Of a stretch of 64,000 nucleotides of DNA, positions 18,482-27,317 are shown in pieces (position 1 is the stretch's first letter; every line of letters begins with the position of its first letter). The translations under genes and the position numbers were made by a program. The stretch covers positions 744,001-808,000 of the forward strand of contig NZ_CP097160.1 in the NCBI RefSeq assembly GCF_023370115.1, written 5' to 3'. Below the pieces are notes generated by a model. That model was given only the letters and a program-made list of their open reading frames with translations. It was not told the DNA's origin and ran no database searches. Source of the stretch: Gulosibacter sediminis (GTDB lineage Bacteria; Actinomycetota; Actinomycetes; Actinomycetales; Microbacteriaceae).

Positions 18482-18558
18482 CGGGACGTGGCGCAGTTTG
18501 GTAGCGCGCCTGCTTTGGGAGCAGGATGTCGCAGGTTCAAATCCTGTCGTCCCGACCA
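18482..18558 (+). tRNA. tRNA-Pro (TGG), CCA encoded
   Basis: The acceptor stem CGGGACG pairs with CGTCCCG, followed by A and an encoded CCA. The D-arm is GCGC-AGTTTGGTA-GCGC. The anticodon stem CCTGC/GCAGG encloses loop TTTGGGA with anticodon TGG. The T-arm is GCAGG-TTCAAAT-CCTGT. TTGGTG and TAACTT spaced 18 bp apart about 60 bases upstream could be its promoter. Confidence 0.95.
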
Positions 18559-18593
18559 ATTTGCTGATGTCGCGATTCGGACAGAGCTCTCCC

Positions 18594-20036
18594 TTAGAAG
18601 GGAACAGGGTCTTCGAGTGGTTTGAACACCGGGCCGACGCGTGCCGGTTCGACCGTGATGGTTTCGCCGTAGGGCGGGATCCATTCCATTTCTCCGTTGC
18701 CCTTATGCCGGCACCTCCACGGCTTCTGATGTTTCAGCGTGTGGTGGCGCACGCAGAGGTGTGCCATGTTGTTGACGCTCGTTTTGCCACCCGCGGCCCA
18801 GGGGTGCGTGTGATCGAGTTCGCTTTGGGGTGCTGGCCTGCGGCAGCCCGGGAATATGCACGTTTGGTCGCGAGCTTGCAGGAATCTGCGCATCTCGGCG
18901 GTCGGTTTTCGTGTGTCGACGGTGAGCGCGTGCCCGGTGATCGGGTCGGTGAGGAGCCGATGAAAACAGGACGCCGTGCCCGCGATCTCGCGAGCTTCGA
19001 CCATGCTCATCGGGTTCAGGCCGTCGATGGTGGCGACATCACGCGGTGCGTCGGGGTTGAGCAGCGACATGACAGGGATGACGATGCTCACGTTGGCGGT
19101 GATTCGAGCCGCGCCTGCGGTGTGCGACTCGAGGATGCTCTGCGGCGTCGCGGTGAGTATCGTCTCGATGAACAGGTCGGCGCGGATCTGGTCGAGCGTG
19201 CGGGGATCCTCGACGAATTCCGCATCGACTGTCGACAGAGCGGTGCCCGTGTTCGCGGCCTCGCGCACACGCTGACGGTGTGCCTTTGCGTCGTCGCGGT
19301 GCTCGTCTCGCAGCACGATCGCCTGTTTCGTGAGCAGGTCGTAGAGCGCGTGCGCTTCGCCAGTTCGGACGGTCGCGGTAATGACTGACATGCCAAAGTC
19401 GAGGTCTTCGATCGTCACTCGGCGTTCGGCGTATTCACGCTCGCAGGTCTCCTCAAACTCCGCCGCCCCGAGTGCGGCGGCGAGCTTCTTCGCGAAGGTC
19501 TCGGTTTGTCCGACCGTTGCCGTGCGAGCGAAGTCGAGGACGCGCTCCGAGAACTCGTCTCGACGGTCTTGGGGGACCTTGTTCGCGTGGCGCAGAAGCG
19601 CTCCGGAATGTTGCATGGTCACTTCGACCGTTTGCAGAGGCTCGCACCAGTTGGCGAACTCTGTCGTCAACCAGTGCGCGTCATAGGCACGATTGATGAG
19701 CGCGACGTCGGACAAGTTCGTCGGCACTCCGAAGCTTGCGAGCACGGAACGCAGATTGAGGCGCAGTTGGTCGTCGTAGTTCGCAACATAGCTGCGCTCG
19801 TCGGTCTGCCACTTCGTGCGCAGTTCCGCACCCTCGTACGCCCTCGCCAGAATCAGCGCCATCGCGAACTCGCCGGCTTTCACAGCGTTGAACACATCGA
19901 CGAATGTGCCGGTCATGTCGCTGAACAGTTCGTTCAGACCGTCGGTCTCGGGCTCGGGTGTGGTGCCATCGGGTCGGTGCTTCTTTGCGCGGCGGGGCTG
20001 CTCGGGGGAGTCATTGTCGGGAGACGTTGCGGTCAT
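18594..20036 (-). CDS. DUF222 / HNH endonuclease-domain protein (13E12 repeat family)
   Basis: 480-residue protein. The N-terminal about 300 residues form the DUF222 helical domain (YDAHWLTTEFANWCEPLQ, FAKKLAAALGA). The C-terminal HNH nuclease domain has CIFPGCRRPAPQSELDHTHPW, GGKTSVNN and LCVRHHTLKH, with the two zinc CxxC-like pairs and the HNH catalytic residues present. The ATG follows a strong GAGGAGGTGA site. A LexA-like box lies 79 bp upstream, as known for several mycobacterial 13E12 genes that are DNA-damage induced. These genes are multicopy and behave like selfish or homing-type elements, though the function is unproven. It converges on tRNA-Pro, 35 bp away. Confidence 0.9.
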   Translation of the reverse strand: MTATSPDNDSPEQPRRAKKHRPDGTTPEPETDGLNELFSDMTGTFVDVFNAVKAGEFAMALILARAYEGAELRTKWQTDERSYVANYDDQLRLNLRSVLASFGVPTNLSDVALINRAYDAHWLTTEFANWCEPLQTVEVTMQHSGALLRHANKVPQDRRDEFSERVLDFARTATVGQTETFAKKLAAALGAAEFEETCEREYAERRVTIEDLDFGMSVITATVRTGEAHALYDLLTKQAIVLRDEHRDDAKAHRQRVREAANTGTALSTVDAEFVEDPRTLDQIRADLFIETILTATPQSILESHTAGAARITANVSIVIPVMSLLNPDAPRDVATIDGLNPMSMVEAREIAGTASCFHRLLTDPITGHALTVDTRKPTAEMRRFLQARDQTCIFPGCRRPAPQSELDHTHPWAAGGKTSVNNMAHLCVRHHTLKHQKPWRCRHKGNGEMEWIPPYGETITVEPARVGPVFKPLEDPVPF

Positions 20037-20114
20037 CGGGCGTCACCTCCTCGAAGGTGCGTCAATGGGCGAACCGTTGTAGCAAGTATATACGTATGCC
20101 AGTGAAATTGGTAG

Positions 20115-20128
20115 CGAACAGATGTTCT
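20115..20128. promoter_or_regulatory. Probable LexA (SOS) box
   Basis: CGAAC-AGAT-GTTCT matches the actinobacterial LexA operator CGAAC-N4-GTTCG at nine of ten arm positions. It sits 79 bp upstream of the DUF222/HNH start, an appropriate place to cover its promoter. Confidence 0.65.
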
Positions 20129-20250
20129 AAATTCGTCGCCGTGAACGTTCGGCGCTTCGATCATCCGTGAGCCATTCCTGGCTCAGCCTCACTCTCGCAC
20201 GAGCCTCCGACATGCGCGCTAAACCGCCGAAACCAGCCGACTCCAGCCGA

Positions 20251-21369
20251 CTACCCCCGCCGCGCCCGTCGCACCGCCCACGGCACCAACACGACAACAA
20301 CACCCAAAAGCGAGCCAATCACCGTTTCAATCAACCGGTCGTACACGAGCCCATCCGCGCGCACCGACCCGCCGCTCCCAACCGTCGCCAGTGCAATCGA
20401 AACGAGCGCCAGGGGAGTGACGAACACCTGCCCGAGCCCGTACGACCGCAGCACGAACAGCTCGGTCAGCCCCTGCAGCAGCGCGATCACGAGAATGAGC
20501 ACCCACACCGGCGTCGCCAACCAAAGAATCGGTGCGGTGCCAAACAGCCCGAGAAACGTGCCGATGATGCGGTGAAAACCACGGTTCACGGCGTGCTTGG
20601 TCGTGTGGCCGGCGAGCGGCACCACCGCGGCGAGCTGCGCCCAGTAGGTGTGGTCGATGTTCCACGGCCCGCTTAGCGAAAGCGAGACGCCCCCGGCCGC
20701 ACCCGCAGCGACGAAGTTGAGTCCAGCATCCGTCAAGAACGTGGCATGCGGCCGACCCGCGAACGTCGCCTCCCGCGGCCAGACAATCGGCTGCCGAAAG
20801 CGCCGACCGAGCAGCCGCGACGACATGCCCATCAACACCGCCCAGGCAATCACCACCAGCGTTGCGAGCGCGGCCTCCCACAGCACCGGTTGCTTCGGCA
20901 CGGCAACCACCGCGCCAAAGGCGAACACGTTGAAAATCGCGCCGCCGGGCCGCAGCTGCCAATACTGCGCCACGAGTGCGCTCAACCCGGCCATCACCGA
21001 GGTGCACAGCACGGCGATCCAGACTTCACCCGGCACCCCGTCGAGCAGCCGTGCCATGATCGTCGCCGACATCAGCGTCGCGAACATGAGCACGCCGGCG
21101 CGCAACTGCATCCGCAGCCGCGGCCCGTGCTCGAGATTGCGCCCATAGATGCCTGGAAAAGCGGCGAACGACACGAACACGACGAGGTCGAGCCGGTCGG
21201 TCAGCAGCAACACCAATAGCGGCACGAGCACGGTAATTGTGCAGCGAATCGCCACCTCGTGGTCTCGATTCGCCGGGTCAATGCGCAGCACCGAGGTAAA
21301 CGGGTTCACTTCGGTCCACGCACTCTCGGGCTTCCGCTCGGGATCCTGGCCGGTGCTCGGTGACGTCAA
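20251..21369 (-). CDS. FUSC-family (aromatic acid exporter-like) membrane protein
   Basis: Membrane protein of 372 residues with two clusters of hydrophobic helices. Helices in the first half include ITVLVPLLVLLLTDRLDLVVF and IAVLCTSVMAGLSALVA. The second half contains SGPWNIDHTYWAQLAAVVPLAGHTTKHAVNRGFHRIIGTFLG, the pattern of FUSC/ArAE proteins (fusaric-acid-resistance type). A TTG start at 21369 is chosen because AAGGGAG lies eight bases upstream and no coding-like sequence precedes it; longer in-frame starts exist up to 21654. Probably an exporter of aromatic or weak-acid compounds; substrate unknown. Transcribed divergently from the betaine importer. Confidence 0.8.
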   Translation of the reverse strand: MTSPSTGQDPERKPESAWTEVNPFTSVLRIDPANRDHEVAIRCTITVLVPLLVLLLTDRLDLVVFVSFAAFPGIYGRNLEHGPRLRMQLRAGVLMFATLMSATIMARLLDGVPGEVWIAVLCTSVMAGLSALVAQYWQLRPGGAIFNVFAFGAVVAVPKQPVLWEAALATLVVIAWAVLMGMSSRLLGRRFRQPIVWPREATFAGRPHATFLTDAGLNFVAAGAAGGVSLSLSGPWNIDHTYWAQLAAVVPLAGHTTKHAVNRGFHRIIGTFLGLFGTAPILWLATPVWVLILVIALLQGLTELFVLRSYGLGQVFVTPLALVSIALATVGSGGSVRADGLVYDRLIETVIGSLLGVVVVLVPWAVRRARRG

Positions 21370-21883
21370 TTGCGTGGCTCCCTTCGGTTCGTGCGATCGG
21401 CAGCCTCGGGCACACATCCTCGGGATGCGCCCAACGGCAGCGGCACCGAGGCGAGCAAAGTGACGCGACCACCTACTGACAGCGCAACACCGCGGAATCG
21501 ATGGCAGGCAGCACGGAGACTTAACGTCTTCATAACGATAGCCCCGCACGCGCGACTCGCTTGAAAGCGCAAGGATCCGACGCCCCTCGAAGCACCCGAC
21601 ATCGCCGCGAAACCGGCCGAATCGGGCTTCCCGGCGCCTGTCGGAAACACTCAAGTCGGTAGTATTGCGTTGCTATTGAGCCGTAATTCGGGCGCCCCGC
21701 CGCCCAAATTGCGCCGCGGTGAGCACTGCGCTCCCGCGCCATTTGCGGTGAAACCCGCCGAGTTCAAGACCCGATGTCATTGCTCGGCGATGTGCGACAC
21801 CGCACCGAATCAAGCGGATGCCGTGGAGCATCCCTCGTGCGCGATTTGCGTGCGCGGCAACGACTAACCCAAAAGGAGCGTTC
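21370..21883. other. 514-bp intergenic region between divergent transporter genes
   Basis: I find no convincing gene here. The region has lower GC patches (around 21525-21545 and 21655-21690) that could hold promoters for the FUSC gene and for the betaine importer. AGAC-TTAAC-GTCT near 21515-21530 is a short inverted repeat. The short open frames crossing it lack ribosome sites and recognisable motifs. Confidence 0.5.
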
Positions 21884-23203
21884 GTGCCAGACACAGCCAT
21901 CTCGGTCGAGCACCTGTACAAGGTGTTCGGCAGGCAGCCCAAGGAGGCTGTTGAGCGTCTTAAGCAAGGCGCCACTCGCGATGATCTCGCGCCTGCCTCA
22001 ACGGCAGCCGTGATCGACGCGAGTTTTGACGTGAAACCGGGCGAGATCTTCGTCGTCATGGGTCTGTCGGGTTCCGGAAAGTCGACGCTGATCCGGATGC
22101 TCAACGGCCTCAACCCGACGACGTCCGGCTCGGTCAAGGTGCGCGGCCAGGAGATCGTCGGGGCGAACCCGGCGACGATTCGCAAGATCCGCCGTGAGCA
22201 CATCTCGATGGTCTTCCAGCACTTCGCGCTCTTCCCGCACCGCACGGTGCTCGAGAACGTGGCGTTCGGCCTCGAGGTCCAGGAAGTGCCGAAGGACAAG
22301 CGGGAGGCACAGGCCCGCAAGGTGCTCGAGACTGTCGGCCTCGATCAGTGGGCCGACTCGTTCCCGAACGAACTCTCGGGCGGCATGCAGCAGCGCGTCG
22401 GCATCGCGCGCGCCCTCTGCGCCGAGACTGAGATCCTGCTCATGGACGAGGCCTTCAGCGCGCTCGACCCGCTGATCCGTCGCGAAATGCAGGAAGAGCT
22501 TGTCGACCTGCAGCAGCAGCTCGGCAAGACCATCGTCTTCATCACCCACGACCTCAACGAGGCCATGTTCCTCGGCGACCGCATCGCCGTGATGCGCGCG
22601 GGTGAAATCGTCCAGATCGGTACCCCCGAGGAGATCCTCACAAGCCCGGCGAACGACTACGTCGAGCAGTTCGTGCAGGACGTCGACCGTTCGCGCGTGC
22701 TCACCGCCTCGGCGGTCATGCAGCCGGCCCTCGCGGTCGTGCCGCTCAGCGTCGGCGTCAACGGCGTTGCGAAGGTCATGCGCGACATGCAGGTGTCGGG
22801 CGTGTTCCTCGTCGAGCGCAACAAGCTCGTCGGCGGCGTCACCGAGGCGCAGATCGGCCGCGCGCGTCGCCGCGGGGATGTGCAACTCGCCGACATCGTC
22901 GACCGCGACATTCCGCGTGTGAAGCCCGAAGACATCCTGAGCGACCTGTTCGAAGCGTCGGTCGACACCTCGATGCCGCTGCCTGTCGTCGACGAGCGCG
23001 ATCGCATCCTCGGCATCGTGCCGCGCGTGGCGCTGCTCAGCTCGATGACGACGAATACCGGCACCCTCGATCTGCCGCAGAGCGCGGCCCTCACCGACCC
23101 GCAGTTGCCCGTCGTGCCTGAGGGAACCACCGCTGAGACTGCCGCGGAGGCGATTGCGACCGAAGCATCCACCAGCGAGCCCGGAGAGGAGGCCACCCGA
23201 TGA
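21884..23203 (+). CDS. Glycine betaine/proline ABC importer, ATP-binding protein (ProV/OpuAA type)
   Basis: ATPase of 439 residues that powers uptake of quaternary-amine osmoprotectants. It begins at GTG 21884 (AAAAGGAG six bases upstream) with ISVEHLYKVFGRQP. The ProV-specific N-terminal helix region before Walker A (GLSGSGKST) is present. Then follow Q-loop VFQHFALFPH, signature LSGGMQQRVGIARAL, Walker B ILLMDEAFSALDP and ITHDLNEAM. A C-terminal pair of CBS-like domains (about residues 290-400) would sense ionic strength. A 40-residue acidic, Thr/Ala-rich tail ends the protein. It overlaps the permease-binding fusion gene by four bases, forming a two-gene operon. Confidence 0.93.
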   Translation: MPDTAISVEHLYKVFGRQPKEAVERLKQGATRDDLAPASTAAVIDASFDVKPGEIFVVMGLSGSGKSTLIRMLNGLNPTTSGSVKVRGQEIVGANPATIRKIRREHISMVFQHFALFPHRTVLENVAFGLEVQEVPKDKREAQARKVLETVGLDQWADSFPNELSGGMQQRVGIARALCAETEILLMDEAFSALDPLIRREMQEELVDLQQQLGKTIVFITHDLNEAMFLGDRIAVMRAGEIVQIGTPEEILTSPANDYVEQFVQDVDRSRVLTASAVMQPALAVVPLSVGVNGVAKVMRDMQVSGVFLVERNKLVGGVTEAQIGRARRRGDVQLADIVDRDIPRVKPEDILSDLFEASVDTSMPLPVVDERDRILGIVPRVALLSSMTTNTGTLDLPQSAALTDPQLPVVPEGTTAETAAEAIATEASTSEPGEEATR

Positions 23204-24924
23204 GCGAACCGTTCTGGCGCGCCCCATTCGGCACGTGGATCGAAATCGCCGTTGACTGGATTGTCCAGGTCTTCGGCGGCTTCTTCGACGTTGTCCGCGT
23301 TGTCCTCGAGTTCTTCTACGACGCCCTCAACACCTTCTTCAACTGGCCCCCGTTCTGGGTGATGATCATCCTCATCGCGGCCTTCGCCTTCATGATGAAG
23401 GGCTGGCAACTCGCGGTCGGGTCGATCATCGGCCTGTTCTTCATTTACTTCGTCGACCAGTGGGGCAACGCGATGTCGACGCTGTCGCTCGTCCTCGTCG
23501 CGAGTGTGCTGGCGCTGATCATCGCGATTCCGGTGGGCATCTGGGCGGCGAAATCCGCGCGAGCTTCATCGGTTATCCGACCCGTGCTCGACTTCCTCCA
23601 AACCATGCCCGCCATGGTCTACCTGATCCCGGCGCTGATCCTCTTCGGCGTCGGCCCGGTGCCCGGCATCTTCGCGACCGTGCTGTTCGCGGTCGCGCCG
23701 GGTGTGCGCATGACCGAGCTCGGTATTCGCGGCGTCGACAAGGAAATGGTTGAGGCTGGCTACGCGTTCGGCGCGACGCCTGGTCGCATCCTGCGCCAGG
23801 TGCAGCTGCCCCTCGCCATGCCGTCGATCATGGCCGGTGTGAACCAGGTCATCATGCTCTCGCTGTCGATGGTCGTCATCGCCGGTATGGTCGGCGCGGG
23901 TGGCCTCGGTCAGCAGGTCACCTCCTCGCTCGGTACCGCGGATGTCGCGCTCGGCTTCGAGGCCGGTATGTCCGTCGTGATTCTCGCGATGATCCTCGAC
24001 CGCATCACCGGCTCCATCGGCAAGTCGCGCTTCAGCGGCCTGTGGGGCAAGATCGTCGCCATCGCCGTCATCGTCGCGGTGGTCGTCGCCAACCTCATCC
24101 CGAGCCCCGCGGCGGGCTCCGGCCCCGACAATGGGGACGAAGCCGAGGTCACCATTGGTGTCTTCACCGGTTGGCCCGAGGGTGAGGCCGTCAGCGAGCT
24201 GTGGAAGGCGATCCTCGAGGAGAAGGGCTATACCGTCAACCTCGAGTACGTCGACGCCGTCGCCGGGTACATCGGCCTCTCGCAGGGCCGCTACGACCTC
24301 CTACTCGACACCTGGCTGCCGATCACGCACGCCCAGTACATCGAGGAATACGGCGACCAGATCACGCAGCTCGGCGCGTGGAACGACGAGGCCGTGCTCA
24401 CCTTCGCGGTGAACGCGGATGCGCCGATCGACTCGATTGACGAGCTCGCCGAGCACGCCGACGAGTTTGGCAACACCATCTACGGCATCGAGCCCGGCGC
24501 TGGTCTCACGGCGGCCACCAAGGACAACGTGATTCCGACCTACGGCCTTGAGGGGATGGAATACATCACCTCATCGACGCCGGCCATGCTCGCGGAACTC
24601 GATTCGGCGATGTCGTCGGGCGAGAACGTCGTCGTCACGCTGTGGCGCCCGCACTGGGCCTACGACGAGTACGACATCAAGGATCTCGAGGACCCGGAGG
24701 GCACCCTCGGCGAGACGGAGTCGATCTACAGCTTCAGCTCGCAGGAGTTCGGTGACACCCACCCGAACGTGACGCAGTGGATCACCGACTTCAAGATGGA
24801 TTCGGAGACGCTCTACTCGCTCGAGAACGCGATGTTCAACGAATACGACGGGAACGACTACGGTCCGATCGTCGAAGAGTGGATCAGCGAGAACCAGGAC
24901 TACGTCAATAGCTTGACCGAGTAG
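23200..24924 (+). CDS. Glycine betaine/proline ABC importer, fused permease and substrate-binding protein (OpuAB-C type)
   Basis: 574-residue fusion. Residues 1-295 form the ProW-type permease: several membrane helices and the EAA loop GVDKEMVEAGYAFGATPGRILRQV. A final hydrophobic helix (about 285-302) anchors the binding domain on the outer face. Residues 310-574 form the OpuAC/ProX binding protein, with VTIGVFTGWPEGEAVSELW, YDLLLDTWLPITHAQYI and VVTLWRPHWAYDEYDIK, which supply the aromatic box for betaine-like cations. No separate lipoprotein is needed, so with the ATPase the operon is a complete two-gene transporter. A terminator follows. Confidence 0.92.
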   Translation: MSEPFWRAPFGTWIEIAVDWIVQVFGGFFDVVRVVLEFFYDALNTFFNWPPFWVMIILIAAFAFMMKGWQLAVGSIIGLFFIYFVDQWGNAMSTLSLVLVASVLALIIAIPVGIWAAKSARASSVIRPVLDFLQTMPAMVYLIPALILFGVGPVPGIFATVLFAVAPGVRMTELGIRGVDKEMVEAGYAFGATPGRILRQVQLPLAMPSIMAGVNQVIMLSLSMVVIAGMVGAGGLGQQVTSSLGTADVALGFEAGMSVVILAMILDRITGSIGKSRFSGLWGKIVAIAVIVAVVVANLIPSPAAGSGPDNGDEAEVTIGVFTGWPEGEAVSELWKAILEEKGYTVNLEYVDAVAGYIGLSQGRYDLLLDTWLPITHAQYIEEYGDQITQLGAWNDEAVLTFAVNADAPIDSIDELAEHADEFGNTIYGIEPGAGLTAATKDNVIPTYGLEGMEYITSSTPAMLAELDSAMSSGENVVVTLWRPHWAYDEYDIKDLEDPEGTLGETESIYSFSSQEFGDTHPNVTQWITDFKMDSETLYSLENAMFNEYDGNDYGPIVEEWISENQDYVNSLTE

Positions 24925-24942
24925 TCCTGACCTCGACCAGCC

Positions 24943-24987
24943 GGATGCGGTGGTTGCGCGAGCGCGCGACCACCGCATCCGCCTTTT
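24943..24987 (+). terminator. Intrinsic terminator of the betaine importer operon
   Basis: GGATGCGGTGGT (24943-24954) pairs with ACCACCGCATCC (24969-24980) around a GC-rich loop that can itself pair, followed by GCCTTTTCC. It starts 18 bases after the operon's stop codon. Confidence 0.85.
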
Positions 24988-25140
24988 CCACTAGAAAAGG
25001 AAAATTCGGGCAGTTTCACCTGCGGCGCGTAGTATTAGACGCTGTTTGTGTGCCGTAACGTGACTCGACTTCGGGTTCGGCGCCATCACCACGCTCTGGC
25101 CGCTCGTTCGGCCTCCATCTATCCGCAGGAGAATTCGCAC

Positions 25141-26508
25141 GTGAAGACCACGGTCGACAAGATCAACCCGACCCACGCCAAGCTCACGATCAACGTGACG
25201 CCGGAGGACTTCAAGCCCTACCTCGATGGGGCCTACCGGGCCATCGCGAACCAGGTTCAGATCCCCGGCTTCCGCAAGGGCAAGGTGCCGAACCAGATCA
25301 TCGACCAGCGCGTCGGCCGCGAGGTCGTCGTCGACCAGGCGATCAACGATGGTCTCGACACCTTCTACCAGCGCGCCCTCAACGAGTCGGGCCTGCTGCC
25401 GCTCGGCCGTCCGGAGGCCGACGTCGCCGACACCCCTGACCTCAAGGACTTCTCGGGCGACCTCGTCGTCACCGTTGAGGTCGACGTGCGCCCCGAGGTT
25501 GAACTCGGCGAGTACAAGGGCCTCAAGATCGAGGTCGACACCGCTGAGGTCGCCGACGAGGATGTCGAGGCGGAGCTCACCACCCTGCGCGAGCGCTTCG
25601 GCACCCTGAAGACCGTCGACCGCCCGATCGAGAACGGCGACTTCGCCATCATCGACCTCGTCGCGAAGATCGACGGCGAGATCGTCGACGAGGCCACCGG
25701 CCTGTCGCACGAGGTCGGCTCGGGCGAGCTGCTCGAGGGCACCGACGAAGCCCTGCTTACCCTGACCGCCGGTGAGGACACCACCTTTAACTCGACCCTC
25801 CTCGGTGGCGACCGCGCCGGCGAGACCGCCGAGATCTCGGTCACTGTGACCTCGGTCAAGGAGCGCGAGCTTCCCGAGGTGGACGACGACTTCGCCCAGC
25901 TCGCGAGCGAGTTCGACACCGTCGACGAGCTTCGTGACGACCTGCGCGAGCAGGCCGCGAAGAAGAAGACCTTTGCCCAGGTCGAGCAGGCCCGCGCCAA
26001 GGCGATCGACGCGCTCATCGAGTCGACCGAGGTGCCCGTTCCCGAGCAGATGATCGAGGAAGAGGTGGCCCGCCACCTCGAGGCAGAAGGCCTCCAGCCC
26101 GACGACAAGCACGGCGAAGAGGTGCGCGAGTCGGCGCAGAAGTCGTTCCAGCAGCAGGTGATTCTCGACGAGATCATCAAGGCCGAGTCGGTCGAGGTCG
26201 AGCAGAACGAGTTCACGGAGTTCCTGTTCCAGCAGGCCTCGCAGTACGGCATGGCTCCCCAGCAGTACGTCGAGGTGCTGCAGCAGAACAACCAGATGCC
26301 GCAGATCATCGGCGAGGTTGCTCGCTCGAAGGCGATCCTCTACGTGCTCGAGGACGCCGAGGTCGTTGACGCCGCCGGCAACGCGGTCGACATCTCGGAG
26401 TACACCGCCGTCGTGAAGCAGGCCCGCGAGAAGCAGGCCGAAGCTGAGTCCGAAGCCGACGCTGAGGTCGAGGCCGAAACCGCCGAGGCTACTGACGAAA
26501 GCAAGTAG
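25141..26508 (+). CDS. tig: Trigger factor, ribosome-associated chaperone and PPIase
   Basis: Binds nascent chains at the ribosome exit. The 455-residue product starts at GTG 25141 (ribosome site CAGGAGAAT). The N-terminal ribosome-binding domain contains the signature IPGFRKGKVP. An FKBP-like PPIase domain (about 160-245) and the two-arm C-terminal chaperone domain follow. The acidic tail (about the last 35 residues, Glu/Ala rich) is typical for actinobacteria. It lies upstream of clpP1-clpP2, as in many bacteria, so that folding and degradation genes sit together, but a strong hairpin separates it from clpP1. Confidence 0.97.
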   Translation: MKTTVDKINPTHAKLTINVTPEDFKPYLDGAYRAIANQVQIPGFRKGKVPNQIIDQRVGREVVVDQAINDGLDTFYQRALNESGLLPLGRPEADVADTPDLKDFSGDLVVTVEVDVRPEVELGEYKGLKIEVDTAEVADEDVEAELTTLRERFGTLKTVDRPIENGDFAIIDLVAKIDGEIVDEATGLSHEVGSGELLEGTDEALLTLTAGEDTTFNSTLLGGDRAGETAEISVTVTSVKERELPEVDDDFAQLASEFDTVDELRDDLREQAAKKKTFAQVEQARAKAIDALIESTEVPVPEQMIEEEVARHLEAEGLQPDDKHGEEVRESAQKSFQQQVILDEIIKAESVEVEQNEFTEFLFQQASQYGMAPQQYVEVLQQNNQMPQIIGEVARSKAILYVLEDAEVVDAAGNAVDISEYTAVVKQAREKQAEAESEADAEVEAETAEATDESK

Positions 26509-26519
26509 TTCCCGCACGT

Positions 26520-26552
26520 GCGCCGGGCCGGTCATTGTGACCGGCCCGGCGC
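26520..26552 (+). terminator. Strong hairpin after tig
   Basis: GCGCCGGGCCGGTCA (26520-26534) pairs perfectly over 15 bp with 26538-26552, loop TTG, followed by a weak GTTT tract near 26557-26560. It should reduce readthrough from tig into clpP1. Confidence 0.75.
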
Positions 26553-26659
26553 CGCCGTTTCCGGCCACGGATGCTCGTCCACGCCCACGGCGAACAGGTG
26601 CGAATCCTCAAGGTCGCCTCGGCTAGGTTTTCCAGGAGACCTACGAAGGAGAAGCATCC

Positions 26660-27292
26660 GTGGCTGAACTGCAAATGCCGAATAGTGTCTTCGACCGACT
26701 CCTGAAGGACCGCATCATCTGGTTGGGCGAAGACGTTCGAGACGACAACGCGAACGAAATTTGCGCAAAGATGCTGCTGCTTTCGGCGGAAGACCCGGAG
26801 CGCGACATCTACCTCTACATCAACTCGCCGGGTGGCTCGGTCACCGCGGGCATGGCGATCTACGACACCATGCAGCTCGTGCCGAACGACGTCGTCACGG
26901 TCGGCCTGGGCATGGCCGCGTCGATGGGCCAGCTGCTGCTGACCGCCGGTGCCGAGGGCAAGCGCTACATCACCCCGAATACCCGCGTGCTGCTGCACCA
27001 GCCGCTCGGCGGCTTCGGTGGCACCTCGTCGGACATCCAGCGCCAGGCGCAACTGATCCTCGACATGAAGCAGCGCCTCGCCGAGATCACGGCGAAGCGC
27101 ACCGGCAAGACCGTCGAGCAGATCAACGAAGACGGTGACCGCGACCGCTGGTTCACCGCAGAAGAGGCCCTCGAGTACGGCTTCGTCGACCACATCTCCG
27201 AGACGGCCACCTCGGTCGTCGGCGGTGGCGGCACCGACCGTCGCATCTCGAGCGACCCGGGCGAAGCCTCCAAGCCGGGCGACGAGAACTAG
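26660..27292 (+). CDS. clpP1: ATP-dependent Clp protease proteolytic subunit 1
   Basis: Serine peptidase ring subunit of 210 residues that works with ClpP2 and the ClpX/ClpC unfoldases. The GTG start follows GAAGGAGAAGC. Catalytic triad by position: S88 in [10 protein letters not shown]113 in VLLHQP and D162 in DRDRW. The tail after about residue 190 ([11 protein letters not shown]...) is variable. clpP2 starts 25 bp downstream, so the two are one operon. In actinobacteria the active particle is a ClpP1P2 hetero-tetradecamer and is often essential. No clear ClgR operator was recognised in the 107-bp space after the tig hairpin. Confidence 0.96.
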   Translation: MAELQMPNSVFDRLLKDRIIWLGEDVRDDNANEICAKMLLLSAEDPERDIYLYINSPGGSVTAGMAIYDTMQLVPNDVVTVGLGMAASMGQLLLTAGAEGKRYITPNTRVLLHQPLGGFGGTSSDIQRQAQLILDMKQRLAEITAKRTGKTVEQINEDGDRDRWFTAEEALEYGFVDHISETATSVVGGGGTDRRISSDPGEASKPGDEN

Positions 27293-27317
27293 GCGCGAAG
27301 GAAGAAGGACTACCAAA

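Noticed and set aside
18594-20036. Insertion sequence transposase
   Set aside because: No DDE or tyrosine/serine recombinase motif and no terminal inverted repeats; the HNH and DUF222 domains explain it.
21673-22320. 215-codon minus-strand frame opposite the betaine ATPase start
   Set aside because: Overlaps the ProV-like gene and shows no motif or ribosome site.
24991-26568. 525-codon minus-strand frame opposite tig
   Set aside because: Leu/Val/Asp/Arg-rich shadow typical of complement-frame reading; tig is clear on the plus strand.
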